A program made the translations under genes and the position numbers. The notes beneath the pieces were generated by a model. It saw only the letters and a program-made list of their open reading frames with translations. It had not been told where the DNA came from and searched no databases. A stretch of 64,000 nt of DNA from Bacteroidota bacterium. Lineage in GTDB: Bacteria; Bacteroidota; Bacteroidia; Cytophagales; Cyclobacteriaceae. Positions within the stretch are counted from its first letter, which is position 1. Each line of letters begins with the position of its first letter. This document shows positions 28,284-36,412 of the stretch, piece by piece. The DNA is taken from contig JACOSO010000043.1 in assembly GCA_016178785.1 (NCBI GenBank), positions 124,001 through 188,000 on the forward strand, written 5' to 3'.

Positions 28284-28519
28284 TCCATTTTCAGCCGGCC
28301 AATCACATTTAATTTTTCAAAAACATAATCCGTATGCGGGGCATCTTTCAATTCATCTGTTAGGTCCTGCCCGGCCCAATGCTCATAGTGAGTCCCTTTT
28401 CTCCAAAGCCTTGAATGAGTTACGTCATAAATTAACCCATTATAGGCGATCCACACCTCAGGTTTGTCTTGTCCATTGCGCAATGCTAGTTGGGCAAGGC
28501 TATAAATAGTTAGTTCCAT
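28280..28519 (-). CDS. Cytochrome b5-like heme/steroid-binding domain protein
   Basis: This 79-residue protein is a minimal cytochrome b5-fold domain: YSLAQLALRNGQDKPEVWIA, YNGLIYDVTHSRLW, HYEHWAGQDLTDELKDAPHTDY and VFEKLNVIGRL. The classic HPGG heme ligand motif is replaced by the THYEHWAGQDLT segment, which supplies candidate histidine ligands. A second candidate is the histidine in DAPHTDY. This form is seen in stand-alone bacterial proteins. It has no signal peptide or membrane anchor. Heme binding is inferred from family and not proved. It is convergent with the aminotransferase gene and divergent from the dipeptidase gene. Confidence 0.82.
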   Translation of the reverse strand: MELTIYSLAQLALRNGQDKPEVWIAYNGLIYDVTHSRLWRKGTHYEHWAGQDLTDELKDAPHTDYVFEKLNVIGRLKMD

Positions 28520-28578
28520 AAATTCGGGATCAAAATAAGTGTATCGATTAAGGTTTAACTATTATCTTTCATGAAAAA

Positions 28579-28586
28579 TAAATTTG
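28579..28586 (+). promoter_or_regulatory. Candidate Bacteroidota -7 box upstream of the dipeptidase gene
   Basis: TAAATTTG ends 4 bp before the ATG at 28591 and fits TAnnTTTG. It is very close to the start codon, so if it is real the transcript has almost no leader. There is no clear -33 element. Confidence 0.22.
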
Positions 28587-28590
28587 CGAT

Positions 28591-29829
28591 ATGAAGGCCT
28601 TGAGTACTGTTTTGCTATCAGCTATCTTTTTTGTTTCCTGCTCTGATAAAAGACCTGTTGACCGGATGAACGATGAGCAGCTTCGAGCGTATGCCGATTC
28701 GCTTGCTCACAAATTCATTATCACGGATGGACACGTGGATTTACCCTATCGGCTGAAAGAAACCAACTTCACAAAAGACAGTATTAACGTCATTATTTCA
28801 ACAAAAAAAGGAGACTTTGATTTTGAGCGTGCCATGAAGGGCGGACTTGATGCCCCATTCATGTCGATTTATATTCCATCAAAGTACCAACAGCATGACG
28901 ACTATGGAAAGGCATTGGCTGATTCCCTTATTGACATGGTTACGTTGATTACTCAGCAATTGCCTGAAAAATTTGCGTTAGCAAAAACTCCATCGGATGT
29001 TGAGGCAAATACCAAAGCAGGCAAAATTTCTTTTCCGATGGGAATGGAAAATGGCGCACCAATCGGCAAAGATTTAAGCAACGTAAAATATTTTTATGAT
29101 CGCGGCATTCGCTATGTTACAATCACGCATGGTAAAGACAATCAGTTTTGCGATTCATCTTATGATACCTTGCACACATGGCATGGGCTGAGCTCACTCG
29201 GAAAAGATTTAGTGAAAGAGATGAACCGGGTGGGAATCATGATTGATATTTCGCATGTGGACGACAGCACATTTTATCAGGTAATGAAACTATCAAAAGC
29301 CCCTTGCATCGCATCTCACTCTTCATGTCGTGCGTTCACACCTAAATTTTATCGCAACATGACGGATGACATGATCAAGTTGCTCGGCAAAAATGATGGC
29401 GTTATCCAGATCAATTTTGGTTCTACTTTTCTTGATTCAATTGTTCGCCAGAAAAACGACATCAATACAAAAAAACTTCAATCCATTCTGAAAGAGAAAA
29501 ACTTGAAAGCTTCTGATTCAATGGCCAAACCTATCGTTGAACAATTCAAAAAAGACAACCTGTTTGTTTATGCTGACGTGGCCACAGTGGCGGACCATAT
29601 TGATCACGTAGTAAAACTGGCAGGCATAGATCATGTTGGTATCGGCTCTGATTTTGATGGCGTTGGCGACAGCCTGCCAACCGGATTGAAAGACGTATCG
29701 GCATATCCGAATTTGATCTACACATTGCTTAAGCGTGGCTATACGGAAAGTGATATTGAAAAAATTTGCTACAAAAATGTCTGGCGCGTATGGAACAAAG
29801 TAGAGCAAGTGGCGAAAGAAAGTAAGTAG
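28591..29829 (+). CDS. Dipeptidase (peptidase M19, renal dipeptidase family), lipoprotein
   Basis: This is a binuclear zinc dipeptidase of the amidohydrolase superfamily. The 412-residue protein starts with a lipoprotein signal and lipobox FVSC (C17), so it is expected to be membrane-anchored outside the cytoplasm. TDGHVDLPYRLKE gives the first metal ligands, IMIDISHVDDSTF and IASHSSCRAFTPKFYRN give the next, and VGIGSDFDGVG is the conserved C-terminal motif. It likely hydrolyses dipeptides, including D-configured or cell-wall-derived ones. A T9SS subtilisin gene lies 39 bp downstream on the same strand, so the two may cooperate in extracellular protein use. Confidence 0.93.
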   Translation: MKALSTVLLSAIFFVSCSDKRPVDRMNDEQLRAYADSLAHKFIITDGHVDLPYRLKETNFTKDSINVIISTKKGDFDFERAMKGGLDAPFMSIYIPSKYQQHDDYGKALADSLIDMVTLITQQLPEKFALAKTPSDVEANTKAGKISFPMGMENGAPIGKDLSNVKYFYDRGIRYVTITHGKDNQFCDSSYDTLHTWHGLSSLGKDLVKEMNRVGIMIDISHVDDSTFYQVMKLSKAPCIASHSSCRAFTPKFYRNMTDDMIKLLGKNDGVIQINFGSTFLDSIVRQKNDINTKKLQSILKEKNLKASDSMAKPIVEQFKKDNLFVYADVATVADHIDHVVKLAGIDHVGIGSDFDGVGDSLPTGLKDVSAYPNLIYTLLKRGYTESDIEKICYKNVWRVWNKVEQVAKESK

Positions 29830-29868
29830 CAGGTTACAAAATCAAAACGAAAGGGTTCAATCAATAAT

Positions 29869-32800
29869 ATGAAAAAAGTTATTGTATTTATTTTGTTGGC
29901 AGCGGGTTTGGTGGAAGCATCAGCACAAATAAAAAGGCAGAAATTTTTTAAAATGGCTGCTAACGTTGAATACCAGCGCGGCCGTGTACTGGTGAAAATA
30001 AAAAATGAGTTCAAAGACGAAGTTTCTCAGTTAGCGATCAGAAATTCCGGAGCACGAGTAAGAAATGTTGCAGTGAATTCGGTTGCACATTTAGTAAAGC
30101 CTGAACTCGATCGGCATGGTGCTGCCCGAATGGGCGCCCGGGCGCAAAATCCAACAGTCGACATTTCAAAATATTTTTCCCTCACTTTTGATGCCAGCCA
30201 AAATGTAGAAGATTACATCAATCAGCTATATGCTACCGGCTATTTTGAAATTGTAGAACCTGAATACAAATATCGCTCAACGTTCAAGCCCAACGATCCT
30301 GCTATTAGTCAACAATATTATTTGAGTTTGATCAAAGCATATGAGGCGTGGGATATCACTCAGGGTGACACAACAATTGTCATCGCTATTGTTGACACGG
30401 GCGGGAATCTCGCGCACTCCGATATTTCACCCAACCTTTATAAAAACTGGAAGGAATTCCCGCCCAACGGAAAAGATGATGATGGAAACGGATACATAGA
30501 TGACTATCAAGGATGGGATTTTATGGGAGGCGACACTTTGAATGTTACTGACTCCAAATTCCTAGGTGATTCTGACCCTTCTGTGACTAAAGGCGGAGAC
30601 ATCAGCCACGGCACCTGGGCCGCAGGGTGTGCCAGTGCCAGTGCCAACAATGGGAACGGGATAGCTGGCGTTGGCTATAAGACCAGATTATTATTTACCA
30701 AGCATTCAGCTGATAATCAGAGAACGGACAATGGATCCCTTTATAATGTTTACCTCGGAATGCTTTACGCTGCTAACCAAGGCAATGTGAAAATCATCAA
30801 TTGTTCTTTTGGTGGATCAGGACAAAGCCAGATTATTCAAGACATCATCAATTATATTGTGTTGGATCGCAATTGCCTGATTGTGGCTGCTGCCGGAAAC
30901 GATGGAAATTCATTGCCAAGTTATCCAGCTGCCTATGACAATGTTCTGTCTGTTGCTGCGACAGGCAAAAATGATGTTAAAGCCTCCTTCAGCAATTTCG
31001 GTACGACCGTAGATCTTTCTGCGCCAGGCGTTGGTATTTATACTACTGGCTACAATAATGTTTACAATACAGTTGATGGAACTTCCTTCTCGGCCCCGAT
31101 TACCGCTGGAGCTGCAGCGTTGGTATGGGCAAAAAACCCGACTTACACTGCGTTACAGGTAGCGGAGCAGCTACGTGTAAGTGCAGACGCAACTGCTTTG
31201 TATACTGCTAACTCTAGCATGAGTGGGCAATTAGGCAAAGGAAGACTTGATATCCAGCGCGCTTTAACTTTGACACTACCCTCGGTGCGGGCATCCAATC
31301 CTAAATTGGTGAACCAAAGTGGCTTTGCCGCAGTGCCTGGCGATAAAGCTTTTTTAACCTTTGATTTTAAAAATTTTCTGAAAAGCACTTCGGCCGGAAT
31401 ACAAATTTCTATTTCCTCCAACTCTTCAGCTGTTTCGATTTCTAAGAGCACAATATCTCCCGGAATTATTGCCGGGGGCTCTACCATCTCAAACAAGTTG
31501 ACTCCTTTTGAATTGACAATCAAAGCAGGAGCCGCACCGAATACACCTGTCGTTTTGCTCGTTAAATATTCTGACGGAAATTATTCTGACTATCAATATG
31601 AAACCTTTTATGTCAATCCCTCTTTCATCGATGTCAACTCTAACAAAATTACCACCACGGTTACCGGCATAGGTAGGATCGGTTATCAAGATACAGAAGG
31701 GAGTCGCCTTCAGGGCACAGGTTTTATTTTTGATCAAAACCCGATGCTTTTCGAAATGGGCCTGATCATGGGAACTTCGACATCCAATATTTACAATAAC
31801 GTGCGATCGACAGGAAGTAAATACGATAAAGATTTTTTATCTACGACTTCAATTAAGCAGATCGTTCCGGGGCAGAGGTCTTATTCCGAAATTTTTGGTG
31901 CATTTTCAAATTCGACAACTTCCGCTTCACAAGCCGTGGTAGTTGACTATCGAAGCCTGGTAATGAAAGATGCACCTTATGACAAATTCATAATACTCGA
32001 ATACAAAGTGAAAAACCCAACGGCTAATCCGTTGGACAACTTTTACTTCGGAATTTTCTCTGACTGGGATATCACCACGAACGGACAACAAGATGCGGCC
32101 GACTGGGATAATGGCAACAAGCTGGGTTATGTTTATCCTGCACAAACCGCAGCCAAACCCTATGGAGGAATTCAGGTTTTAACGGGGACACCTGTTTATT
32201 ATGCTATCGACAATGACCAAACAATTTCCGGAAACCCATTCGGCATTTACGATGGCTATACAGATGAGGAAAAATTTACAACCATATCAACGCAAAGACA
32301 AAAGGCTGGACAGATAAACTCTTCTGGCAATGATGTTAGTCAGGTAGTTTCATCAGGCCCATACAATATTGCCGCGGGTCAAACAATTACCCTGGCATTT
32401 GCGCTCCATGCCGCACCTAATTTTTCAGAGTTGCAGACTTCAGCACGCTATGCTGATTCGTTGTACAATTACACGATGCAGGCATCAAAACCATTGGCTA
32501 ATCCGGATTCTATATGCTACAATACGAAGGCAACGCTGAATGCAAGCAACGCAACAAAAATTAAGTGGTACTCTTCATTTACAGGGGGCCAATCTTTTTT
32601 TACAGGCACACAATATGTTACGGGCAATCTAAAAAACGATACTGCATTTTACGTCTCAAATGCGGATCTCTTCTATGAAAGCGTGCGAACACCAATTAAA
32701 GTTAAAGTAAGGGCTAATCCTAAAATTGCCGCATCTGGCTCTACAACCTTGTGCCAGGGAGACACCATCAAGCTCTCGGTAACGCCAGCAGATTCTACTT

Positions 32801-33438
32801 TGTGGAGCAATGGTCAAAAGACTAATTCAATAAAAACTTTTTCGACAGGAAAATATTCTGTAAAAGTGAAAGACAATCTTTTGGGGTGTACTTCTCTTTC
32901 AGATACAGTCAAAATCGTGGTCAACCCCAAACCGAAAGCCAACTTTTCGGTTTCCGGAGATCAGAAGACTCAAATTCCGATAACATTCACTGATCAAAGT
33001 ACCAGCGCTGTAACTTGGTTTTGGGATTTTGGTGACGGGCAAAACAGCACAGACCGAAATCCAGTACATACTTTCTCCGTGCCTAGCAGCTCAATAAAGC
33101 TTACTGTTACCGCAGCCAATGCCTGCGCAGATACAAAGACAAGCGCAGTTTCAATTATTACTGCACTTGAGGAATTGCCATTGAATGGAATTAAAGTCTA
33201 CCCCAACCCATTTAGCACTCAAGGTTTACAGATCGTAATTGATAATGATGATCTTAGCCAAGCTCAATTAAGTTTGACCAATTCTCTTGGCCAGTCTATT
33301 TTCAGTCAAGACATTTCCACATTGGAAGCCCATGCAGAGATTACGATTCCTTCTTCGGCATTGAACGATGGCCTATACATCGTGAAGCTTAGCACCGGGA
33401 ACAAAACAGTCGTTCGGAAAGTGATAAAGGTTCAGTGA
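29869..33438 (+). CDS. S8 family serine peptidase with PKD domain and T9SS sorting domain
   Basis: This 1189-residue subtilisin is exported by Sec and then by the type IX system. A signal peptide (1-20) and a propeptide-like part (about 30-145) precede the S8 domain. The triad is D176 (AIVDTGGNLAHSD), H247 (ISHGTWAAGCAS) and S406 (GTSFSAPITAG). Long beta-rich regions follow (about 480-1010), then a PKD domain (about 1021-1110, WFWDFGDGQNSTDRNP) and a C-terminal sorting domain (about 1110-1189, IKVYPNPFS and GLYIVKLSTGNKTVVRKVI). It is probably a surface or secreted protease that degrades external proteins. It follows the M19 dipeptidase gene. Confidence 0.93.
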   Translation: MKKVIVFILLAAGLVEASAQIKRQKFFKMAANVEYQRGRVLVKIKNEFKDEVSQLAIRNSGARVRNVAVNSVAHLVKPELDRHGAARMGARAQNPTVDISKYFSLTFDASQNVEDYINQLYATGYFEIVEPEYKYRSTFKPNDPAISQQYYLSLIKAYEAWDITQGDTTIVIAIVDTGGNLAHSDISPNLYKNWKEFPPNGKDDDGNGYIDDYQGWDFMGGDTLNVTDSKFLGDSDPSVTKGGDISHGTWAAGCASASANNGNGIAGVGYKTRLLFTKHSADNQRTDNGSLYNVYLGMLYAANQGNVKIINCSFGGSGQSQIIQDIINYIVLDRNCLIVAAAGNDGNSLPSYPAAYDNVLSVAATGKNDVKASFSNFGTTVDLSAPGVGIYTTGYNNVYNTVDGTSFSAPITAGAAALVWAKNPTYTALQVAEQLRVSADATALYTANSSMSGQLGKGRLDIQRALTLTLPSVRASNPKLVNQSGFAAVPGDKAFLTFDFKNFLKSTSAGIQISISSNSSAVSISKSTISPGIIAGGSTISNKLTPFELTIKAGAAPNTPVVLLVKYSDGNYSDYQYETFYVNPSFIDVNSNKITTTVTGIGRIGYQDTEGSRLQGTGFIFDQNPMLFEMGLIMGTSTSNIYNNVRSTGSKYDKDFLSTTSIKQIVPGQRSYSEIFGAFSNSTTSASQAVVVDYRSLVMKDAPYDKFIILEYKVKNPTANPLDNFYFGIFSDWDITTNGQQDAADWDNGNKLGYVYPAQTAAKPYGGIQVLTGTPVYYAIDNDQTISGNPFGIYDGYTDEEKFTTISTQRQKAGQINSSGNDVSQVVSSGPYNIAAGQTITLAFALHAAPNFSELQTSARYADSLYNYTMQASKPLANPDSICYNTKATLNASNATKIKWYSSFTGGQSFFTGTQYVTGNLKNDTAFYVSNADLFYESVRTPIKVKVRANPKIAASGSTTLCQGDTIKLSVTPADSTLWSNGQKTNSIKTFSTGKYSVKVKDNLLGCTSLSDTVKIVVNPKPKANFSVSGDQKTQIPITFTDQSTSAVTWFWDFGDGQNSTDRNPVHTFSVPSSSIKLTVTAANACADTKTSAVSIITALEELPLNGIKVYPNPFSTQGLQIVIDNDDLSQAQLSLTNSLGQSIFSQDISTLEAHAEITIPSSALNDGLYIVKLSTGNKTVVRKVIKVQ

Positions 33439-33506
33439 TTTTCTCAGGCTGGATTTGTTTATAAAACTTTTTGCCGTCAAATCTCTCAATCTTGAGAATA
33501 CTGATT

Positions 33507-33514
33507 TACTTTTG
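33507..33514 (+). promoter_or_regulatory. Candidate Bacteroidota -7 box for carB
   Basis: TACTTTTG fits TAnnTTTG and lies 20 bp before the carB ATG. I do not see a TTG at a good -33 spacing. Confidence 0.28.
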
Positions 33515-33534
33515 CGGGATTTATCCAACCAAAT

Positions 33535-36348
33535 ATGCCCCGCGATAGAAGTATTCGTTCCATTTTAATCATCGGCAGTGGTCCGATCATCATTGGTCAA
33601 GCGTGCGAATTCGATTACGCGGGTTCACAAGCTTCACGCTCGCTGCGGGAAGAAGGAATTGAAGTGATCCTCATCAATTCCAATCCGGCTACGATCATGA
33701 CCGACAAAGTGACAGCCGATCATATCTACCTCAAGCCGTTGGAGAAAAAATATATCCGCGAGATTTTAGAAAAGCACCATGTTGATGCAGTGTTGCCAAC
33801 GATGGGAGGCCAAACAGCGCTCAACCTTTGCATAGAATGTGAAAAGGCCGGCATCTGGGAACATTTTGGGGTGAAGATCATTGGCGTTGACATCAAAGCG
33901 ATTGAAACTACGGAAGACAGAGAAAAATTTCGGCTAAAGATGAACGAGCTTGGCGTTGGCGTTTGTAGAGGAGCTACTGCCACATCGTTTTTGGAGGGAA
34001 AGGAAATTGCCCAAGAGATCGGATTTCCATTAGTGATTCGCCCATCATTTACGCTTGGTGGAACAGGCGGTGGCTTTGTTGAAAAACCCGAAGATTTTGA
34101 TGCTGCACTTAATCGTGGATTACATGCATCTCCAATTCATGAAGTATTGGTTGAGCAAAGCATCACGGGTTGGAAAGAATATGAACTCGAGCTGCTCCGA
34201 GATAGTGTTGGCAATGTGATCATCATTTGCTCGATCGAAAATTTTGATCCAATGGGCATTCATACTGGTGATTCAATCACCGTAGCCCCGGCAATGACAT
34301 TGCCGGACACGGTTTATCAGCGCATGCGCGATCTCGCCATCAAAATGATGAATGGTATTGGCAAATTTGCCGGAGGTTGTAACGTTCAGTTCGCGGTCAA
34401 CCCTGAAGATGACGCCATTATAGGAATCGAAATCAATCCGCGAGTCTCTCGCTCATCTGCTCTTGCTTCAAAAGCTACTGGCTACCCAATCGCAAAAATT
34501 GCAGCAAAGCTTGCAATAGGGTATCGTTTGGATGAACTGAAAAATGCTATCACAGGAACGACCACGGCTTACTTCGAGCCTGCTTTAGATTATGTGATTG
34601 TGAAAATCCCTCGTTGGAATTTTGACAAGTTCGTGGGTGTTGATAGGAGGCTTGGGCTTCAAATGAAATCGGTTGGAGAAGCGATGGGCATCGGCAGGAA
34701 TTTTCAGGAAGCGCTACAGAAGGCATGTCAAAGTTTGGAAATCAGGAGAAATGGTCTCGGTGCAGATGGAAAAGAATTGAAGAAGCAGGCGGAGTTACTT
34801 CAAAGCTTAGAGCACCCCAGCTGGAACAGACTCTTCCATATTTACGATGCGATGAAAATCGGCATCCCGATGAAGACCATCCTAAAGTTGACCAAAATCG
34901 ACAAATGGTTTTTGGAACAGATATGGGAGTTAATCGAATTCGAAAAAGAAATAGAGAAATATGAATTGAATACGATTCCTTCTGAAGTGATGCGTGCAGC
35001 AAAAGAGAAAGGCTATGCCGACAGACAAATCGCACATTTACTTAGCTGCCTTGAAAGCGAAGTGCATCAGAAGCGAAGACAGATGGGGATCAATCGCGTT
35101 TATAAATTGGTTGATACTTGTGCCGCTGAGTTTGAAGCGAAAACACCGTACTACTACTCTACTTTCGATAGTGAAAATGAATCTGTCGTTTCCAACAAAA
35201 AGAAAGTAATTGTACTTGGATCGGGGCCAAACCGCATAGGCCAGGGAATTGAATTTGATTACTCTTGTGTACACGGAGTTTTGGCAGCAAAGGAATGTGG
35301 CTACGAAACGATCATGATCAACTGCAATCCTGAAACGGTATCTACTGATTTTGACATCGCAGATAAATTATATTTTGAACCTGTTTTCTGGGAACATCTT
35401 TGGGACATTATTCAACATGAAAAACCAGAAGGTGTAATCGTTCAGCTTGGCGGACAAACTGCGTTAAAGCTTGCAGCTAAACTTCAGAAATATGGCGTTA
35501 AAATACTGGGCACTTCGTATGAAGCATTAGACCTTGCCGAAGACCGCGGAAGTTTCTCAACCCTTCTTAAAGAATTAAATATTCCTTATCCCGAATTTGG
35601 TGTAGCTACTGACGCTGATGAAGCGCTGGAAGTTTCGAAAACGATCGGCTTCCCATTGCTTGTGAGACCTTCATACGTTTTGGGAGGACAAAGCATGAAG
35701 ATTGTGATCAATGAAAAGGAGTTGGAGTCGCACATCATAGATATTTGGAAGCACCTGCCTGACAATAAGGTTCTGCTTGATCATTTTCTTGACGGAGCAA
35801 TCGAAGCAGAGGCTGACGCAATTTGCGATGGTGAAGATGTTTATATCATTGGCATCATGCAGCACATCGAACCGGCCGGAATCCATTCAGGAGATTCCTA
35901 TGCAGTTCTGCCTCCTTATAACTTAGGAGATCTCGTGATCAAGCAAATTGAAAGTCATACGAAACGAATTGCCGTGGCGCTCAGGACTGTAGGGTTGATC
36001 AATATTCAATTCGCCATCAAGCATGATAAGGTCTACATTATTGAAGCCAACCCGCGTGCCTCGCGCACGGTGCCGTTCATTTGCAAAGCTTACGATGAAC
36101 CGTATGTGAATTATGCAACGAAGGTGATGCTCGGTGAGAAGAAAGTGAAAGACTTTACTTTCAATCCAACGAAGAAAGGTTACGCAATCAAAGTTCCCGT
36201 CTTCTCATTCAGCAAATTCCCTGAAGTGAATAAAGAACTTGGTCCTGAAATGAAATCAACGGGCGAAGCCATCTACTTCATCGATGACCTGATGGATGAT
36301 TACTTCATGAATATTTATTCTGAAAGGAATTTGTATTTGAGCAGGTAA
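33535..36348 (+). CDS. carB: Carbamoyl-phosphate synthase large subunit, without the allosteric C-terminal domain
   Basis: CarB makes carbamoyl phosphate from bicarbonate, ammonia delivered by the small subunit and two ATP, feeding arginine and pyrimidine synthesis. The two homologous ATP-grasp halves are present: SILIIGSGPIIIGQACEFDY starts the carboxyphosphate half and VLGSGPNRIGQGIEFDYSC starts the carbamate half at about residue 560. The protein stops at 937 residues, about 130 shorter than E. coli CarB, right after the second ATP-grasp unit. The methylglyoxal-synthase-like domain that binds UMP, IMP and ornithine in enterobacteria is absent. carA is not adjacent. Confidence 0.95.
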   Translation: MPRDRSIRSILIIGSGPIIIGQACEFDYAGSQASRSLREEGIEVILINSNPATIMTDKVTADHIYLKPLEKKYIREILEKHHVDAVLPTMGGQTALNLCIECEKAGIWEHFGVKIIGVDIKAIETTEDREKFRLKMNELGVGVCRGATATSFLEGKEIAQEIGFPLVIRPSFTLGGTGGGFVEKPEDFDAALNRGLHASPIHEVLVEQSITGWKEYELELLRDSVGNVIIICSIENFDPMGIHTGDSITVAPAMTLPDTVYQRMRDLAIKMMNGIGKFAGGCNVQFAVNPEDDAIIGIEINPRVSRSSALASKATGYPIAKIAAKLAIGYRLDELKNAITGTTTAYFEPALDYVIVKIPRWNFDKFVGVDRRLGLQMKSVGEAMGIGRNFQEALQKACQSLEIRRNGLGADGKELKKQAELLQSLEHPSWNRLFHIYDAMKIGIPMKTILKLTKIDKWFLEQIWELIEFEKEIEKYELNTIPSEVMRAAKEKGYADRQIAHLLSCLESEVHQKRRQMGINRVYKLVDTCAAEFEAKTPYYYSTFDSENESVVSNKKKVIVLGSGPNRIGQGIEFDYSCVHGVLAAKECGYETIMINCNPETVSTDFDIADKLYFEPVFWEHLWDIIQHEKPEGVIVQLGGQTALKLAAKLQKYGVKILGTSYEALDLAEDRGSFSTLLKELNIPYPEFGVATDADEALEVSKTIGFPLLVRPSYVLGGQSMKIVINEKELESHIIDIWKHLPDNKVLLDHFLDGAIEAEADAICDGEDVYIIGIMQHIEPAGIHSGDSYAVLPPYNLGDLVIKQIESHTKRIAVALRTVGLINIQFAIKHDKVYIIEANPRASRTVPFICKAYDEPYVNYATKVMLGEKKVKDFTFNPTKKGYAIKVPVFSFSKFPEVNKELGPEMKSTGEAIYFIDDLMDDYFMNIYSERNLYLSR

Positions 36349-36399
36349 ACTGGATTCTGGTTACTGGATTCCTGTTTAAAAGAGATCAGTGACCAGAAT
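36349..36399. repeat. Heptamer-built inverted repeat between convergent carB and htpG
   Basis: Directly after the carB stop the sequence reads as ACTGGAT, TCTGGTT, ACTGGAT and TCCTGTT. ATTCTGGTTACTG (36354-36366) can pair with CAGTGACCAGAAT (36387-36399) over 13 positions with one G-T wobble. The element may serve as a bidirectional terminator between two convergent genes. Confidence 0.5.
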
Positions 36400-36412
36400 T
36401 GAGACCACCGAA

